From: Calditrichota bacterium
Lineage (GTDB): Bacteria > Calditrichota > Calditrichia > RBG-13-44-9
Direction of reading: 5' to 3'
Assembly (NCBI GenBank): GCA_024276455.1
Contig: JAJRXE010000258.1
Coordinates: 1-6,155, forward strand
DNA: 6,155 nucleotides
Shown: positions 1 to 6,155 of the stretch, in pieces
Numbering within the stretch: position 1 is the stretch's first letter
Layout: every line of letters starts with the position of its first letter
Made by a program: the position numbers and the translations under genes
Notes under the pieces: generated by a model
What the model was told of the DNA's origin: nothing
The model's input: only the letters and a program-made list of their open reading frames with translations
The model's database searches: none

Positions 1-165
1 CGAGGCTTCTTCGATCCGGGAGGTTAAAAGGGAAAGGGCTTCCAGACGATAACGATTCTGTGCCAGATCGATATCATTCTCACCCAGAGAGCGATTGATG
101 TTTAAAATCGCAAAAGAGAAAAGCATCAATGCACCAATGGTGAGTAATGTTTGCCCTCCTTGCAT
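1..165 (-). CDS. Small membrane-anchored pilin-like protein, N-terminal 55 residues (partial)
   Basis: The 3' end lies beyond the left edge. The ATG at 165 follows a GGGAG ribosome binding site with 7 bases spacing, and sits only 15 bases after the pilB stop, so the gene is very probably cotranscribed with pilC and pilB. The product starts MQGGQTLLTIG, then has a hydrophobic stretch at about residues 6-24, followed by a polar, helix-prone segment (residues 25-55, with LAQNRYRLEALSLL) typical of the N-terminal helix of pilins and minor pseudopilins. There is no canonical prepilin cleavage motif with Glu at +5. Gly-Gly precedes Gln at residues 3-5, resembling the MGQQQ start of the pilin gene at 3458-3895. 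I infer a minor pilin or pilus-associated membrane protein from helix layout and operon position. The specific family is not recognised, and the missing C-terminus prevents a firmer call. Confidence 0.7.
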   Translation of the reverse strand, partial: MQGGQTLLTIGALMLFSFAILNINRSLGENDIDLAQNRYRLEALSLLTSRIEEAS

Positions 166-180
166 GTTTAAACTCCCTTT

Positions 181-1971
181 CTAATCGTCCGTGGTTACCC
201 TGGCGACTTCTTCCAGAGAAGTAATTCCTTGTAACACCCGTTCCCGGGCGGCATCGCGCAGGGTTAACATCCCTTCCTTAATCGCTTGCTGGCGAATCAG
301 CTCTTCGTTAATATCCGAACCGGTGTTAAAAATGAGCTTACGAATCTCTTTCGAAAAATACAGCGCTTCGTGAATGGCAATCCGGCCTTTGTAGCCGTTA
401 TGACATTTGTCGCATCCCACCGCCTCGTAAAACGTGGTCTTCTCAACCTCTTCTTCCGTGAAACCGAGCCCCAGAGGCAGGGCCGGATCCAAATCCTCAA
501 TCGGACGTTTGCATTTATCGCACAATCGCCGCATTAAGCGCTGAGCAATAATAATGTTAATGGCGTAAGCAATCAGAAACGTCTCGATTCCCATTTTATA
601 CAGACGCGAAATGGCACTGGGAGCATCATTTGTGTGCAGGGTGGAAAATGTCAGATGTCCGGTGTTGGCTAATTTGATGGCGGTTTCGGCGGTTTCCTTA
701 TCACGAATCTCTCCCACCATCACCACATCCGGATCGTGCCGAAGAATTGCCCGCAATGCCTGTTCGAAATCGTTCTTTGGTCCAATCTTGATCTGCCGCG
801 CCCCGGGAATAATGTATTACACCGGATCTTCCACGGTGAGTACATTAATTTCGGGATTCATAATGTAACTCAGAGCCGCAATCAAGGTGGTGGATTTACC
901 GCTCCCGGTGGGACCTGTCACAATAATCATTCCCTGGGGTTTGGAAATGGCTTTGATAAAAAACTCTTTCGCCTTTCCGCCAAATCCCAACTTGTCGAGG
1001 TCGGTAATCACCTTGCGGTCATCCAGAATTCGGATGACAATACTTTCGTATTTGTATTGAAATTCCTTCCCCACAATTGGCAACACAGACACCCGAAAGC
1101 GAATCATGTGTCCGTCGATTTTCCTTTGGATGAAACCATCTTGCGCGGTTTCGCGTTCGAAGCGGTCGATATTGCGGGAACGATCCTTCACCACGGCGGT
1201 CATGGCCTCCGGACGCACCCCTTCCTGGATATGCCAGGTGCGCAATTTCCCGTCGATGCGAAAAAGAATTTCCGAACTACGCTTCCCCCGGGGCACAATG
1301 TGAATATCGCTGGCTCCTTTACGGACAGCCTCGATCAACATGCCCTCAACCAGATTTACCAACAAACTCTTGTTGATTTCGTTATCGATGGCTTCTTCGT
1401 CCAGAGCCGCTTCCTCGTCCACTTCCTCATCGTTAATTTCCAAAGAAGAGTCTTCCAATACTTTCAGAAATTCATTTTCCTGAGGGAAGACCCGATCGAT
1501 AATTGCACTTAATTGGTTCAACGGGACATAAAAAACCTCGTAGCGTTTGGCCCCAATCGCCCGAGCAATGACCGGAATGTTTTTATTAATGGGGTCAGCC
1601 GCGAGAATGATTAATTTGTAGGGCACCGACTCGTCGTATTTGTAAACCACGATTTTATCTTCTTCCATAATCACGCGGAGCGACTCCGGTAACGGTTCCA
1701 GCATTTTGCGCATGAATTCTAAACGATGCTCGGGGAGATCCTCGACAGACAATTTCAGTTGGCGAAAACCATATAAATTGGCAACTTCCCGGAAGACACT
1801 ATCGTGATCGACCTGGAATTCCTGCACCAAAATCTGCGCCAAACTCCGTCGGTGACTCGGATCTTCCTTTTCCTTCAATCGCAGAGCTCGCTCCAGAGTG
1901 GGAAAATCCACGACTCCTTTTTTAAGTAGATAGTAACCTAATTTATCGGTGATGTCCATTACCGTGGCCAT
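181..1971 (-). pseudogene. pilB: Type IV pilus assembly ATPase PilB/GspE family, interrupted by an in-frame TAA
   Basis: This family is the cytoplasmic hexameric ATPase that powers pilin polymerisation on the PilC platform. Read through the stop, the frame gives 596 residues, a normal family length. In order there is an N-terminal GspE/MshE-type domain (about 1-165), an acidic linker (172-200), a core with SDIHI (221-225), Walker A GPTGSGKST (353-361), LTVEDPV (378-384), the Walker B region DPDVVMVGEIRD (413-424), a His box TGHLTFSTLHTN (about 437-448), and a zinc tetracysteine set, Cys484/487 and Cys520/523. Codon 385 is TAA (817-819) where the family has Glu (VEDPVEY). The reading frame continues without a shift as YIIPGARQ. 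The 384-residue product would keep Walker A but lose Walker B, the His box and the zinc site, so it should be inactive. A sequencing error or a recent nonsense mutation both fit. The start at 1971 is supported by AGGAG at 1977-1981, 5 bases away. The gene lies 53 bases after pilC. Confidence 0.9.
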
Positions 1972-2024
1972 GCTGACTCCTGCAAATTACCCCTTCTCAA
2001 AACTCCCCATTTTCCTCGCATACA

Positions 2025-3365
2025 TTATCCAAAAGGCGATTTTGGCTTAATAAGAGCAGTTTCCGAAGAAACCAACGTTAACGCCGTCATTACCACCATG
2101 ATAATCATGGCAATAATCAGTTGAATAAACTCGACGGTGTTTTTCAGCTTATAAACCGTCTCTTTTTCGTAATAATTAGCAATTTGAAGGGCGGTTTTTT
2201 TCACTGTTCCGGTTTCCGCTCCGGAATGGAAACGCGCCAGGGCGGTTTTGGTGAATACGCCCGCCGCTTCAAATCCTTCTACCAACCCCTTGCCCTGATT
2301 CAGCATAATGGGAATGGCAATGTTCTTGATCTGATTCTCAAAATATTTATTTCCGGTCGCCTCCGCCGCCAAACGAATCGCTTCAACATTCTCGCCCGAA
2401 CCACTGTACAATGCGTAAAACACCCGGCAAAAAATCTCGATCACCGTTTTATGGATTAAATTTCCGATGACCGGAATTTTAAAAATGTACTTATCTTTCA
2501 GATACTTACCTCTGGGTGTGTTAATGAAATAGACAAATCCCAACACGACCACCAGAAATGATACGGTTAAGACGCCCATATTGGCCACCAGGAAGTCGCT
2601 AAGTTTTAACGTAGCGGTCGTCATGGGGGGCAATTCAGTGCCCAATTTTTGAAACAGTTTGGCTGTTTCGGGAAAAATGTAAGCGACGTAGAAAATGACC
2701 GCCCCAAAGAGAATCAAAAGAGTAAACAGCGGCATAATTAGAGCGCTGCGTAAATTTTTACGGAATTCGGCGTTTCTCTCTAAGAAGCGCGCCGTGCTTT
2801 CGTAGATGGTCGCCATATTCCCACTTTTCGATCCCAATCCCAGCATGCGAGCGGTAAATTTTCCCAGCGCTTTCTCCTGCTTAATAAATGCCTCTTCGCT
2901 GTCCTTTCCCTGGCGCAGGTCGTTATTAATCTCGCGCACCGCTTCCCGCAAGGTCGGATTTTGTACATCATTAATGAGTAACTGCAACACTTCATTAAAC
3001 GGCAATTTTTCCCGCAACAGGTCGGCGCTGACCCGTACGAAAGTCACCACATCGGTGGTGGGCGGTTTTAATTTGAAATCAATGAGTTTAGGTTGGACGC
3101 GGATGACTTTGTAGCCTAATTTTTCTAAGGCTCTCTGAACTTCCTCTTTGGTAAATGCTTTTTGCTCACCAGTTACAGGTTTTTCACCATTTTTCTGAAT
3201 TTTGTAAACGAAGGTCTTGCGTTTTTGAATGCGATTTACTTTGACTTTATGTTGACTCGCCAAATGGCGAATTTTCTTCTTCGCCTCGCTGTAATTGTCG
3301 GCGGTTATGACCCCCTGAACCGGCCGACCCGTTGCTGTTGTTCCCGCGAACCTGTAGTCTGGCAT
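2025..3365 (-). CDS. pilC: Type IV pilus / type II secretion inner-membrane platform protein PilC/GspF
   Basis: This polytopic inner-membrane protein forms the platform on which the PilB-type ATPase acts to add pilins. The 446-residue product has two GspF repeats, about 105-235 and 305-435. The landmarks are FVRVSADLLREKLPF (109-123), the GLGSKSGNM signature (176-184) and its second-copy equivalent SGAETG (381-386). Hydrophobic segments lie at about 208-231, 262-282 and 411-433. It is roughly 40 residues longer than typical PilC. The excess lies at the N-terminus, where residues 4-48 and 52-97 look like two copies of the usual single leader domain (G-x-x-PV-x-G spaced similarly to KV-x-R-x-Q). 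The ATG at 3365 is the first start after an in-frame TAA; no good Shine-Dalgarno is visible, unlike its neighbours. Its position directly upstream of pilB supports the role. PilC versus GspF cannot be settled without more of the operon, but the adjacent pilin favours PilC. Confidence 0.93.
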   Translation of the reverse strand: MPDYRFAGTTATGRPVQGVITADNYSEAKKKIRHLASQHKVKVNRIQKRKTFVYKIQKNGEKPVTGEQKAFTKEEVQRALEKLGYKVIRVQPKLIDFKLKPPTTDVVTFVRVSADLLREKLPFNEVLQLLINDVQNPTLREAVREINNDLRQGKDSEEAFIKQEKALGKFTARMLGLGSKSGNMATIYESTARFLERNAEFRKNLRSALIMPLFTLLILFGAVIFYVAYIFPETAKLFQKLGTELPPMTTATLKLSDFLVANMGVLTVSFLVVVLGFVYFINTPRGKYLKDKYIFKIPVIGNLIHKTVIEIFCRVFYALYSGSGENVEAIRLAAEATGNKYFENQIKNIAIPIMLNQGKGLVEGFEAAGVFTKTALARFHSGAETGTVKKTALQIANYYEKETVYKLKNTVEFIQLIIAMIIMVVMTALTLVSSETALIKPKSPFG

Positions 3366-3400
3366 AGCATTGTCGATCTGTTTTTATTGTTTTCAATTGA

Positions 3401-3440
3401 TTAAAGAAAAGGCGGAGTATTGGCTACAATGCTCCGCCTT
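3401..3440 (-). terminator. Intrinsic-terminator-like hairpin after the pilin gene
   Basis: The inverted repeat has arms 3409-3420 and 3429-3440 with an 8-base loop. In the minus-strand transcript the core is nine GC-rich base pairs (AAGGCGGAG with CUCCGCCUU), then a C-A mismatch and two more pairs. The 3' arm runs into UUCUUUAA, giving a U-rich tail. It begins 17 bases after the pilin stop codon. It would end most transcripts after pilin and let some read-through reach pilC, an arrangement that suits a protein needed in large excess. Confidence 0.75.
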
Positions 3441-3457
3441 AGGACACTTTAACAGTT

Positions 3458-3895
3458 TTAATTAAGAATGGTGGTATTAATACTCGTTGCTGTGACCGTC
3501 ACATAGGCTTTGACCTTGTTGGAACCGTCATCCCCGATCTCCTTGCCGCACCCTACAATGTAGATGGAATCCACATCGGAAGAAATGGCGGTGGTGCTTC
3601 CGGCAACATAACTGGTTCCGCTGGGTTTGGTTGCCGTGACGCTGTAGCTGCCATTGGCATTCCCGGTATCCACCGGGCTGAGATAAAAACCATTAAAGCT
3701 TTGGGATCCGCCACCCAGGGCGCTCGGCGTACGATAAAACCGCTGCGCTTTGGCTGCCAAATTTGCCAGATCGCCAATCATTGCCTGGCGATTGGTATCC
3801 ACCGCACTACTCTGAAACATGGTAACGCCCACGGCAATGGCAATACCGACGATGATGATCCCTAAAACGATGAGCAGAAGTTGCTGCTGACCCAT
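3458..3895 (-). CDS. Pilin-like protein with non-canonical N-terminus
   Basis: The product is 145 residues. It starts MGQQQLLLIVLG, has one long hydrophobic helix (about residues 5-27), then an amphipathic stretch (VDTNRQAMIGDLANLAAKAQRFY, about 32-54) and a Ser/Thr/Gly-rich globular part ending in beta-like VKAYVTVTATS. This is the layout of a type IV pilin or type II pseudopilin, and the gene sits directly ahead of pilC and pilB. There is no K/R-rich leader with the usual G-F-T-L-I-E site. The only candidate processing point is after Gly2, and Glu at +5 is missing. A single Cys lies in IVGCGKE (about residue 115), so the usual C-terminal disulfide loop is absent. The ATG at 3895 is set by AAGGAGGG at 3903-3910, 7 bases upstream. 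A sigma-54-type promoter lies about 100 bases upstream and a terminator hairpin follows. The likely role is structural subunit of the fibre; this is inferred from architecture and context. Confidence 0.78.
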   Translation of the reverse strand: MGQQQLLLIVLGIIIVGIAIAVGVTMFQSSAVDTNRQAMIGDLANLAAKAQRFYRTPSALGGGSQSFNGFYLSPVDTGNANGSYSVTATKPSGTSYVAGSTTAISSDVDSIYIVGCGKEIGDDGSNKVKAYVTVTATSINTTILN

Positions 3896-3998
3896 TATTA
3901 AACCCTCCTTAGTTTGGTTATTTTTTTGTGGTAACTTATGACGTGTTCAGTTAACACTTTTTCCTCATCCTTGACATCGTTTCTTCAATTATATTAAG

Positions 3999-4013
3999 AC
4001 AAATAGCGTGCCA
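3999..4013 (-). promoter_or_regulatory. Sigma-54 (-24/-12) promoter for the pilin gene
   Basis: The minus strand reads TGGCACG-CTAT-TTGT. This matches the RpoN consensus TGGCACG-N4-TTGC at every defined base except the last (T instead of C at -12), with correct spacing. The predicted start is near 3987, giving a 5' leader of about 92 bases before the pilin ATG. Sigma-54 control of pilin genes through an enhancer-binding protein such as PilR is established in Pseudomonas, Geobacter and Myxococcus. A TATAAT hexamer at 3993-3988 lies just downstream but has no convincing -35 partner. Confidence 0.72.
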
Positions 4014-4028
4014 TTTTTTTCTACGTTG

Positions 4029-4040
4029 TTTTTATTGGGG
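4029..4040 (+). repeat. 12-base direct repeat, copy 1
   Basis: TTTTTATTGGGG occurs here, 16 bases upstream of the -24 box of the pilin promoter, and again at 4242-4253. The function is unknown. A paired activator site is possible but is only an inference. Confidence 0.5.
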
Positions 4041-4241
4041 TTACACATACGCACTAAAAATGCGCCGTAAGCCAGATGAATTGTTTTTCGTCACTCTTCC
4101 AGCATTTCAACAGTGTCGAAAAAAAGTACAGGGGTTGTTCAACAGGAAAAGCGGAGTAAATGGAGCTGGAGGGCATCGCTCGAGCCGTAAAGAAAGGTGC
4201 GAATAAGGGAAGGAATCCAGCGGGCAACTGATTGCGAATTC

Positions 4242-4253
4242 TTTTTATTGGGG
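4242..4253 (+). repeat. 12-base direct repeat, copy 2
   Basis: This is an exact second copy of TTTTTATTGGGG in the same orientation, 213 bases from copy 1. The flanking bases differ, so it is not part of a longer duplication. It may be chance in an AT-rich spacer. Confidence 0.5.
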
Positions 4254-4348
4254 ATGTTAAACCGAAGAGTAATAAAAATGAATATTGTAACGTGCCGACA
4301 GATGCGGCTTAATTTCGATTGTATTTCCCTCTGGATGAGGAAAAGGTA

Positions 4349-5170
4349 TTAAAACAGGTAAATTAATGTTAATCCCAGAATGCTGATCGCCATGCAATAA
4401 ACTCCAAACCATTCCAGTTTTTGCCGGCGGATTAAATCCAGGAGCCAGATAATGGCAAAATATCCGGAAACTGCCGAAGCCGCGGTACCCAGGGCAATGC
4501 CCAGCAGTTGACTGTGCGGCAAAGGGTTGTGCAACAGATCTTTAAATTTAATAACGGTAGCTCCAAAAATAACCGGCACGGAAAGTAAAAATGAATACCG
4601 CGCTACCAGGTCCCGCGGGATTCCCATCCACAATCCGCTGACAATGGTGGAGCCGGAACGGGATATTCCGGGGATAATGGCCAACGCCTGAGCGGTTCCA
4701 ATTAACAAAGAGCGCCCCACTGTCAGTTGTGTACCCGATTCACGAGTGTAACGCGAACTCCACATAATTAATCCCGTGACAAAAAGCATGAACAAAACGA
4801 GAAGCGCACTTTCAAACAACTGTTCCACCTGGGATTCAAACAATAAACCAATAAAGGCGGCGGGAATGCTTCCCAGGAAAAGATACCAGATCAGCAGGGC
4901 GTAACTTTTTTGCTCTTCCGAAATTCCGGGATTTTTCCGAAAAACGCGAAAAATGTCGGGCAGAGCCAGCACCATTTTCCAGAGATCTTTTCGAAAAACC
5001 CAGACAACCGCCAGGAGAGTCCCGAAATGTAAAAACACCTCGAATGCCAAACCACCCATGGTAAAGTTCAGTATTTTTTCCGCCAGAACCAGATGGCCCG
5101 AGCTACTGATCGGTAGAAACTCCGCCAACCCCTGAATAACGCCTAATATCACCGCTTTCCAGATATCCAT
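4349..5170 (-). CDS. uppP: Undecaprenyl-diphosphatase (UppP/BacA)
   Basis: This integral membrane enzyme dephosphorylates undecaprenyl diphosphate to the monophosphate carrier lipid used for peptidoglycan and other cell-wall polymers. It is linked to bacitracin resistance. The product is 273 residues, the normal family length, and hydrophobic throughout. Family signatures are clear: the (E/Q)xxxE motif as Q13-G-L-A-E17 within GLAEFLPISSSGHLVL, and PGISRSGST (167-175) followed by an RYSFLLSVPVIFGA segment. The start at 5170 (MDIWKAVILG) is preferred over the ATG at 5176: the AAGGA at 5178-5182 is 7 bases from the former but only 1 from the latter, and family members commonly begin in this way. 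The gene lies 78 bases after the outer-membrane protein gene and may share its transcript. It has no functional tie to the pilus genes downstream. Confidence 0.96.
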   Translation of the reverse strand: MDIWKAVILGVIQGLAEFLPISSSGHLVLAEKILNFTMGGLAFEVFLHFGTLLAVVWVFRKDLWKMVLALPDIFRVFRKNPGISEEQKSYALLIWYLFLGSIPAAFIGLLFESQVEQLFESALLVLFMLFVTGLIMWSSRYTRESGTQLTVGRSLLIGTAQALAIIPGISRSGSTIVSGLWMGIPRDLVARYSFLLSVPVIFGATVIKFKDLLHNPLPHSQLLGIALGTAASAVSGYFAIIWLLDLIRRQKLEWFGVYCMAISILGLTLIYLF

Positions 5171-5177
5171 TAACATT

Positions 5178-5182
5178 TCCTT
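5178..5182 (-). promoter_or_regulatory. Ribosome binding site fixing the uppP start
   Basis: AAGGA on the minus strand is 7 bases from the ATG at 5170 and only 1 base from the in-frame ATG at 5176. This spacing decides for the internal, two-residue-shorter start. Confidence 0.65.
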
Positions 5183-5210
5183 CGTTTATTAATTTTCCTT
5201 ACAAGTTTTT

Positions 5211-5238
5211 CGGTTCAACCCTCCGGTGGATTCAACCG
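5211..5238 (-). repeat. Inverted repeat between the outer-membrane protein gene and uppP
   Basis: The arms 5211-5221 and 5228-5238 can pair over 11 positions around a 6-base loop, with one G-G mismatch and one G-U pair in the minus-strand RNA. It starts 10 bases after the upstream stop codon. In the minus-strand direction it is followed by a run of A, not U, so it is not a classic intrinsic terminator. It could stabilise the upstream mRNA end or modulate read-through into uppP. Confidence 0.5.
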
Positions 5239-5248
5239 ATATTCCCTC

Positions 5249-5746
5249 TTAAAAATAAAAACGGATGGAAAGGCCGGAAGTAAAGGTAGAAAACGCGGTG
5301 GAATCGTTGCCATTCTTCGGGGAATTTAACTTCAACTCCAATCCGAGGCGGCCCGCCAATGCCAACTGCTTTAACAGAAAATATTGCAAACCGGCATGGG
5401 CGCCAATAATCATCCGGGAACCTTCCCAATAGGTCTCTCCAATCGCATTGGGATTAATGTCGAAGCGCAGGAATCCGCCGGCAAAAGGAGTTAGTTGGGT
5501 GTTGCGGAAATATTTGTCCAATTCCAACCGCACACTGATTCCATCGCTATCCTGCTCCCCATTGAAGGCAAATCCCACACCGGCTTCTAATGCCAGACCG
5601 GGTTGCAAAAAATATCCTCCTGCAATAAGAGGGACCCGTTCAATGGTGAAGTTCACATATTTTGAATTGGTTTGAAAATATTCCTGTCCCAAAAGGGAAA
5701 TAGGGAAAGCAAAAAGAAAACACAGCAACAGAGCCTTCCGAACCAT
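5249..5746 (-). CDS. Small outer-membrane beta-barrel protein, function unknown
   Basis: The product is 165 residues. Residues 1-20 form a Sec signal peptide (basic MVRK, hydrophobic core, likely cleavage after LLG before QEY). There is no lipobox Cys, so it is not a lipoprotein. The mature part alternates polar and hydrophobic residues in several likely beta strands (about 50-61, 69-80, 86-96, 110-124, 128-140, 152-165). It ends in IRFYF with a terminal Phe, the usual outer-membrane insertion signal, so a small barrel with about 6-8 strands is likely. The ATG overlaps the pgeF stop (TAATG), and AAAGGAG lies 8 bases upstream, so translation is probably coupled to pgeF. No catalytic motif is visible and I do not recognise a named family. 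An OmpW-like or generic porin-fold family assignment would need a profile search. Confidence 0.83.
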   Translation of the reverse strand: MVRKALLLCFLFAFPISLLGQEYFQTNSKYVNFTIERVPLIAGGYFLQPGLALEAGVGFAFNGEQDSDGISVRLELDKYFRNTQLTPFAGGFLRFDINPNAIGETYWEGSRMIIGAHAGLQYFLLKQLALAGRLGLELKLNSPKNGNDSTAFSTFTSGLSIRFYF

Positions 5747-6155
5747 TACGCTTTCTCCTTTATTTTAATCAAATTCAACATCCGATTCACGGTTTGATTA
5801 CGACGGTGGGAGGGAAACTGTAAATTGCTGCAGTGGGTACAATGCTGCGACATATCGATATGAGCATCTTGAACGCCCAGTTCGGAGAGCTGGTCTAATA
5901 TAATTTGTGGTAAATCCAGGAACCAGGGACCCTGATTGTGAAATCCACCTCGCTGAAAAACGTATTTCCCGGGAAATTTCTCCAGAAATTCGGGTCCGAC
6001 CTGATAACAACACTCACGAATCAGGGGACTGACCACCACCACCAGATGTTCCGGCCGGGAACCGTAGGTAAGGGTCATTAATTCGAATCCTTTTTCCAGA
6101 ATGCGCTGCTGGGCTCCCCGCCAACCGACATGGAAATTTCCGATAACCCGGTTTA
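5746..6155 (-). CDS. pgeF: PgeF/LACC1-family purine nucleoside phosphorylase, C-terminal half (partial)
   Basis: The 5' end lies beyond the right edge; the frame is open from 6153 to the TAA at 5746-5748, giving 135 residues, about half of the usual length. The segment covers the conserved centre and end of the former 'multicopper polyphenol oxidase/laccase' family (YfiH, YlmD), now known to act on purine nucleosides and to help remove misincorporated residues in peptidoglycan synthesis. Visible hallmarks are HVGWRG (H8 of the fragment), the RECCYQVG segment with the Cys pair (48/49), a His before the FLDLP segment (H72), HCTHC, and FPSHRR near the end. His, Cys and His are the expected zinc ligands. 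The ATG at 6078 is internal to the domain and is not the start. The downstream outer-membrane protein gene overlaps its stop by one base. Confidence 0.92.
   Translation of the reverse strand, partial: NRVIGNFHVGWRGAQQRILEKGFELMTLTYGSRPEHLVVVVSPLIRECCYQVGPEFLEKFPGKYVFQRGGFHNQGPWFLDLPQIILDQLSELGVQDAHIDMSQHCTHCSNLQFPSHRRNQTVNRMLNLIKIKEKA

Larger units (their letters stand above)
3896..4348. other. Gene-free regulatory stretch between uppP and the pilin gene
   Basis: No plausible gene was found in these 453 bases. The left part holds the pilin ribosome binding site, an untranslated leader with a short inverted repeat (GTGTT at 3943-3947, AACAC at 3953-3957), and the sigma-54-type promoter. The right part (4014-4348) has room for enhancer-binding sites and contains a 12-base direct repeat. 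A hairpin just after the uppP stop (about 4322-4344) has a bulge and no U-tract, so I do not call it a terminator. Confidence 0.6.

Noticed and set aside
184..756. C-terminal part of pilB as a separate gene starting at an internal TTG
   Set aside because: The frame continues from the upstream half without a shift, the TTG is within the conserved domain, and a product lacking Walker A would not be an ATPase.
736..1512. Long plus-strand open frame of 258 codons inside pilB
   Set aside because: It lies opposite the conserved ATPase coding sequence, its product shows no recognisable family motif, and no ribosome binding site was noted. It is an antisense shadow of the real gene.
3971..3999. TTGACA on the plus strand resembling a -35 box
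   Set aside because: No good -10 hexamer at 16-18 bases, and nothing on the plus strand downstream to transcribe.
4160..4231. Plus-strand 23-codon open frame (starts MELEGIARAVKKG) with a GGAG 5 bases upstream
   Set aside because: It is too short to judge, stands alone against the direction of all other genes, and has no visible promoter or terminator. Chance is a sufficient explanation.
4322..4344. Possible terminator after uppP
   Set aside because: The stem needs a bulge, is short, and is not followed by a U-tract on the minus strand.
5748..6078. PgeF starting at the ATG at 6078
   Set aside because: The reading frame stays open upstream and encodes the family's conserved HxGWRG motif, so this Met is internal and the gene is truncated by the window edge.

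Overview
All convincing genes in this window lie on the minus strand, so transcription runs right to left. The core is a type IV pilus (or related type II secretion-like) assembly cluster. In transcription order it contains a pilin-like gene (3895-3458), an intrinsic-terminator-like hairpin, a PilC/GspF inner-membrane platform gene (3365-2025), a PilB/GspE assembly ATPase interrupted by one in-frame stop (1971-181), and the first 55 codons of a small membrane-anchored, pilin-like protein that runs off the left edge (165-1). To the right, and upstream in transcription, is a housekeeping-type block: the C-terminal half of a PgeF/LACC1-family enzyme running off the right edge, a small secreted outer-membrane beta-barrel protein coupled to it by a TAATG overlap, and undecaprenyl-diphosphatase UppP.

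A 453-base gene-free stretch (3896-4348) separates the two blocks. It holds a near-consensus sigma-54 (-24/-12) promoter aimed at the pilin gene, which fits the known sigma-54 control of pilin genes in several bacteria. The pilin gene also has a strong Shine-Dalgarno sequence. The hairpin after its stop codon would let pilin be made in excess over PilC and PilB, which would then depend on read-through or a weak promoter of their own.

The host is a Gram-negative (diderm) bacterium, judging by the beta-barrel protein with signal peptide and C-terminal Phe. The unusual pilin N-terminus (MGQQQLLL...) and the extended PilC N-terminus suggest the FCB side of the tree (Calditrichota, Ignavibacteria, Marinimicrobia or relatives). 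That placement is from memory of family resemblance and is not proven by the window. Clear AGGAG-type ribosome binding sites precede most genes.

The points most worth a second look are the stop codon in pilB at a conserved Glu position, the two pilin-like proteins that lack a standard prepilin leader but share a short M-(x)-G-Q start, the sigma-54 promoter, and an apparent tandem duplication of the PilC N-terminal domain. I see no CRISPR array, tRNA, rRNA, insertion sequence or defence system here.
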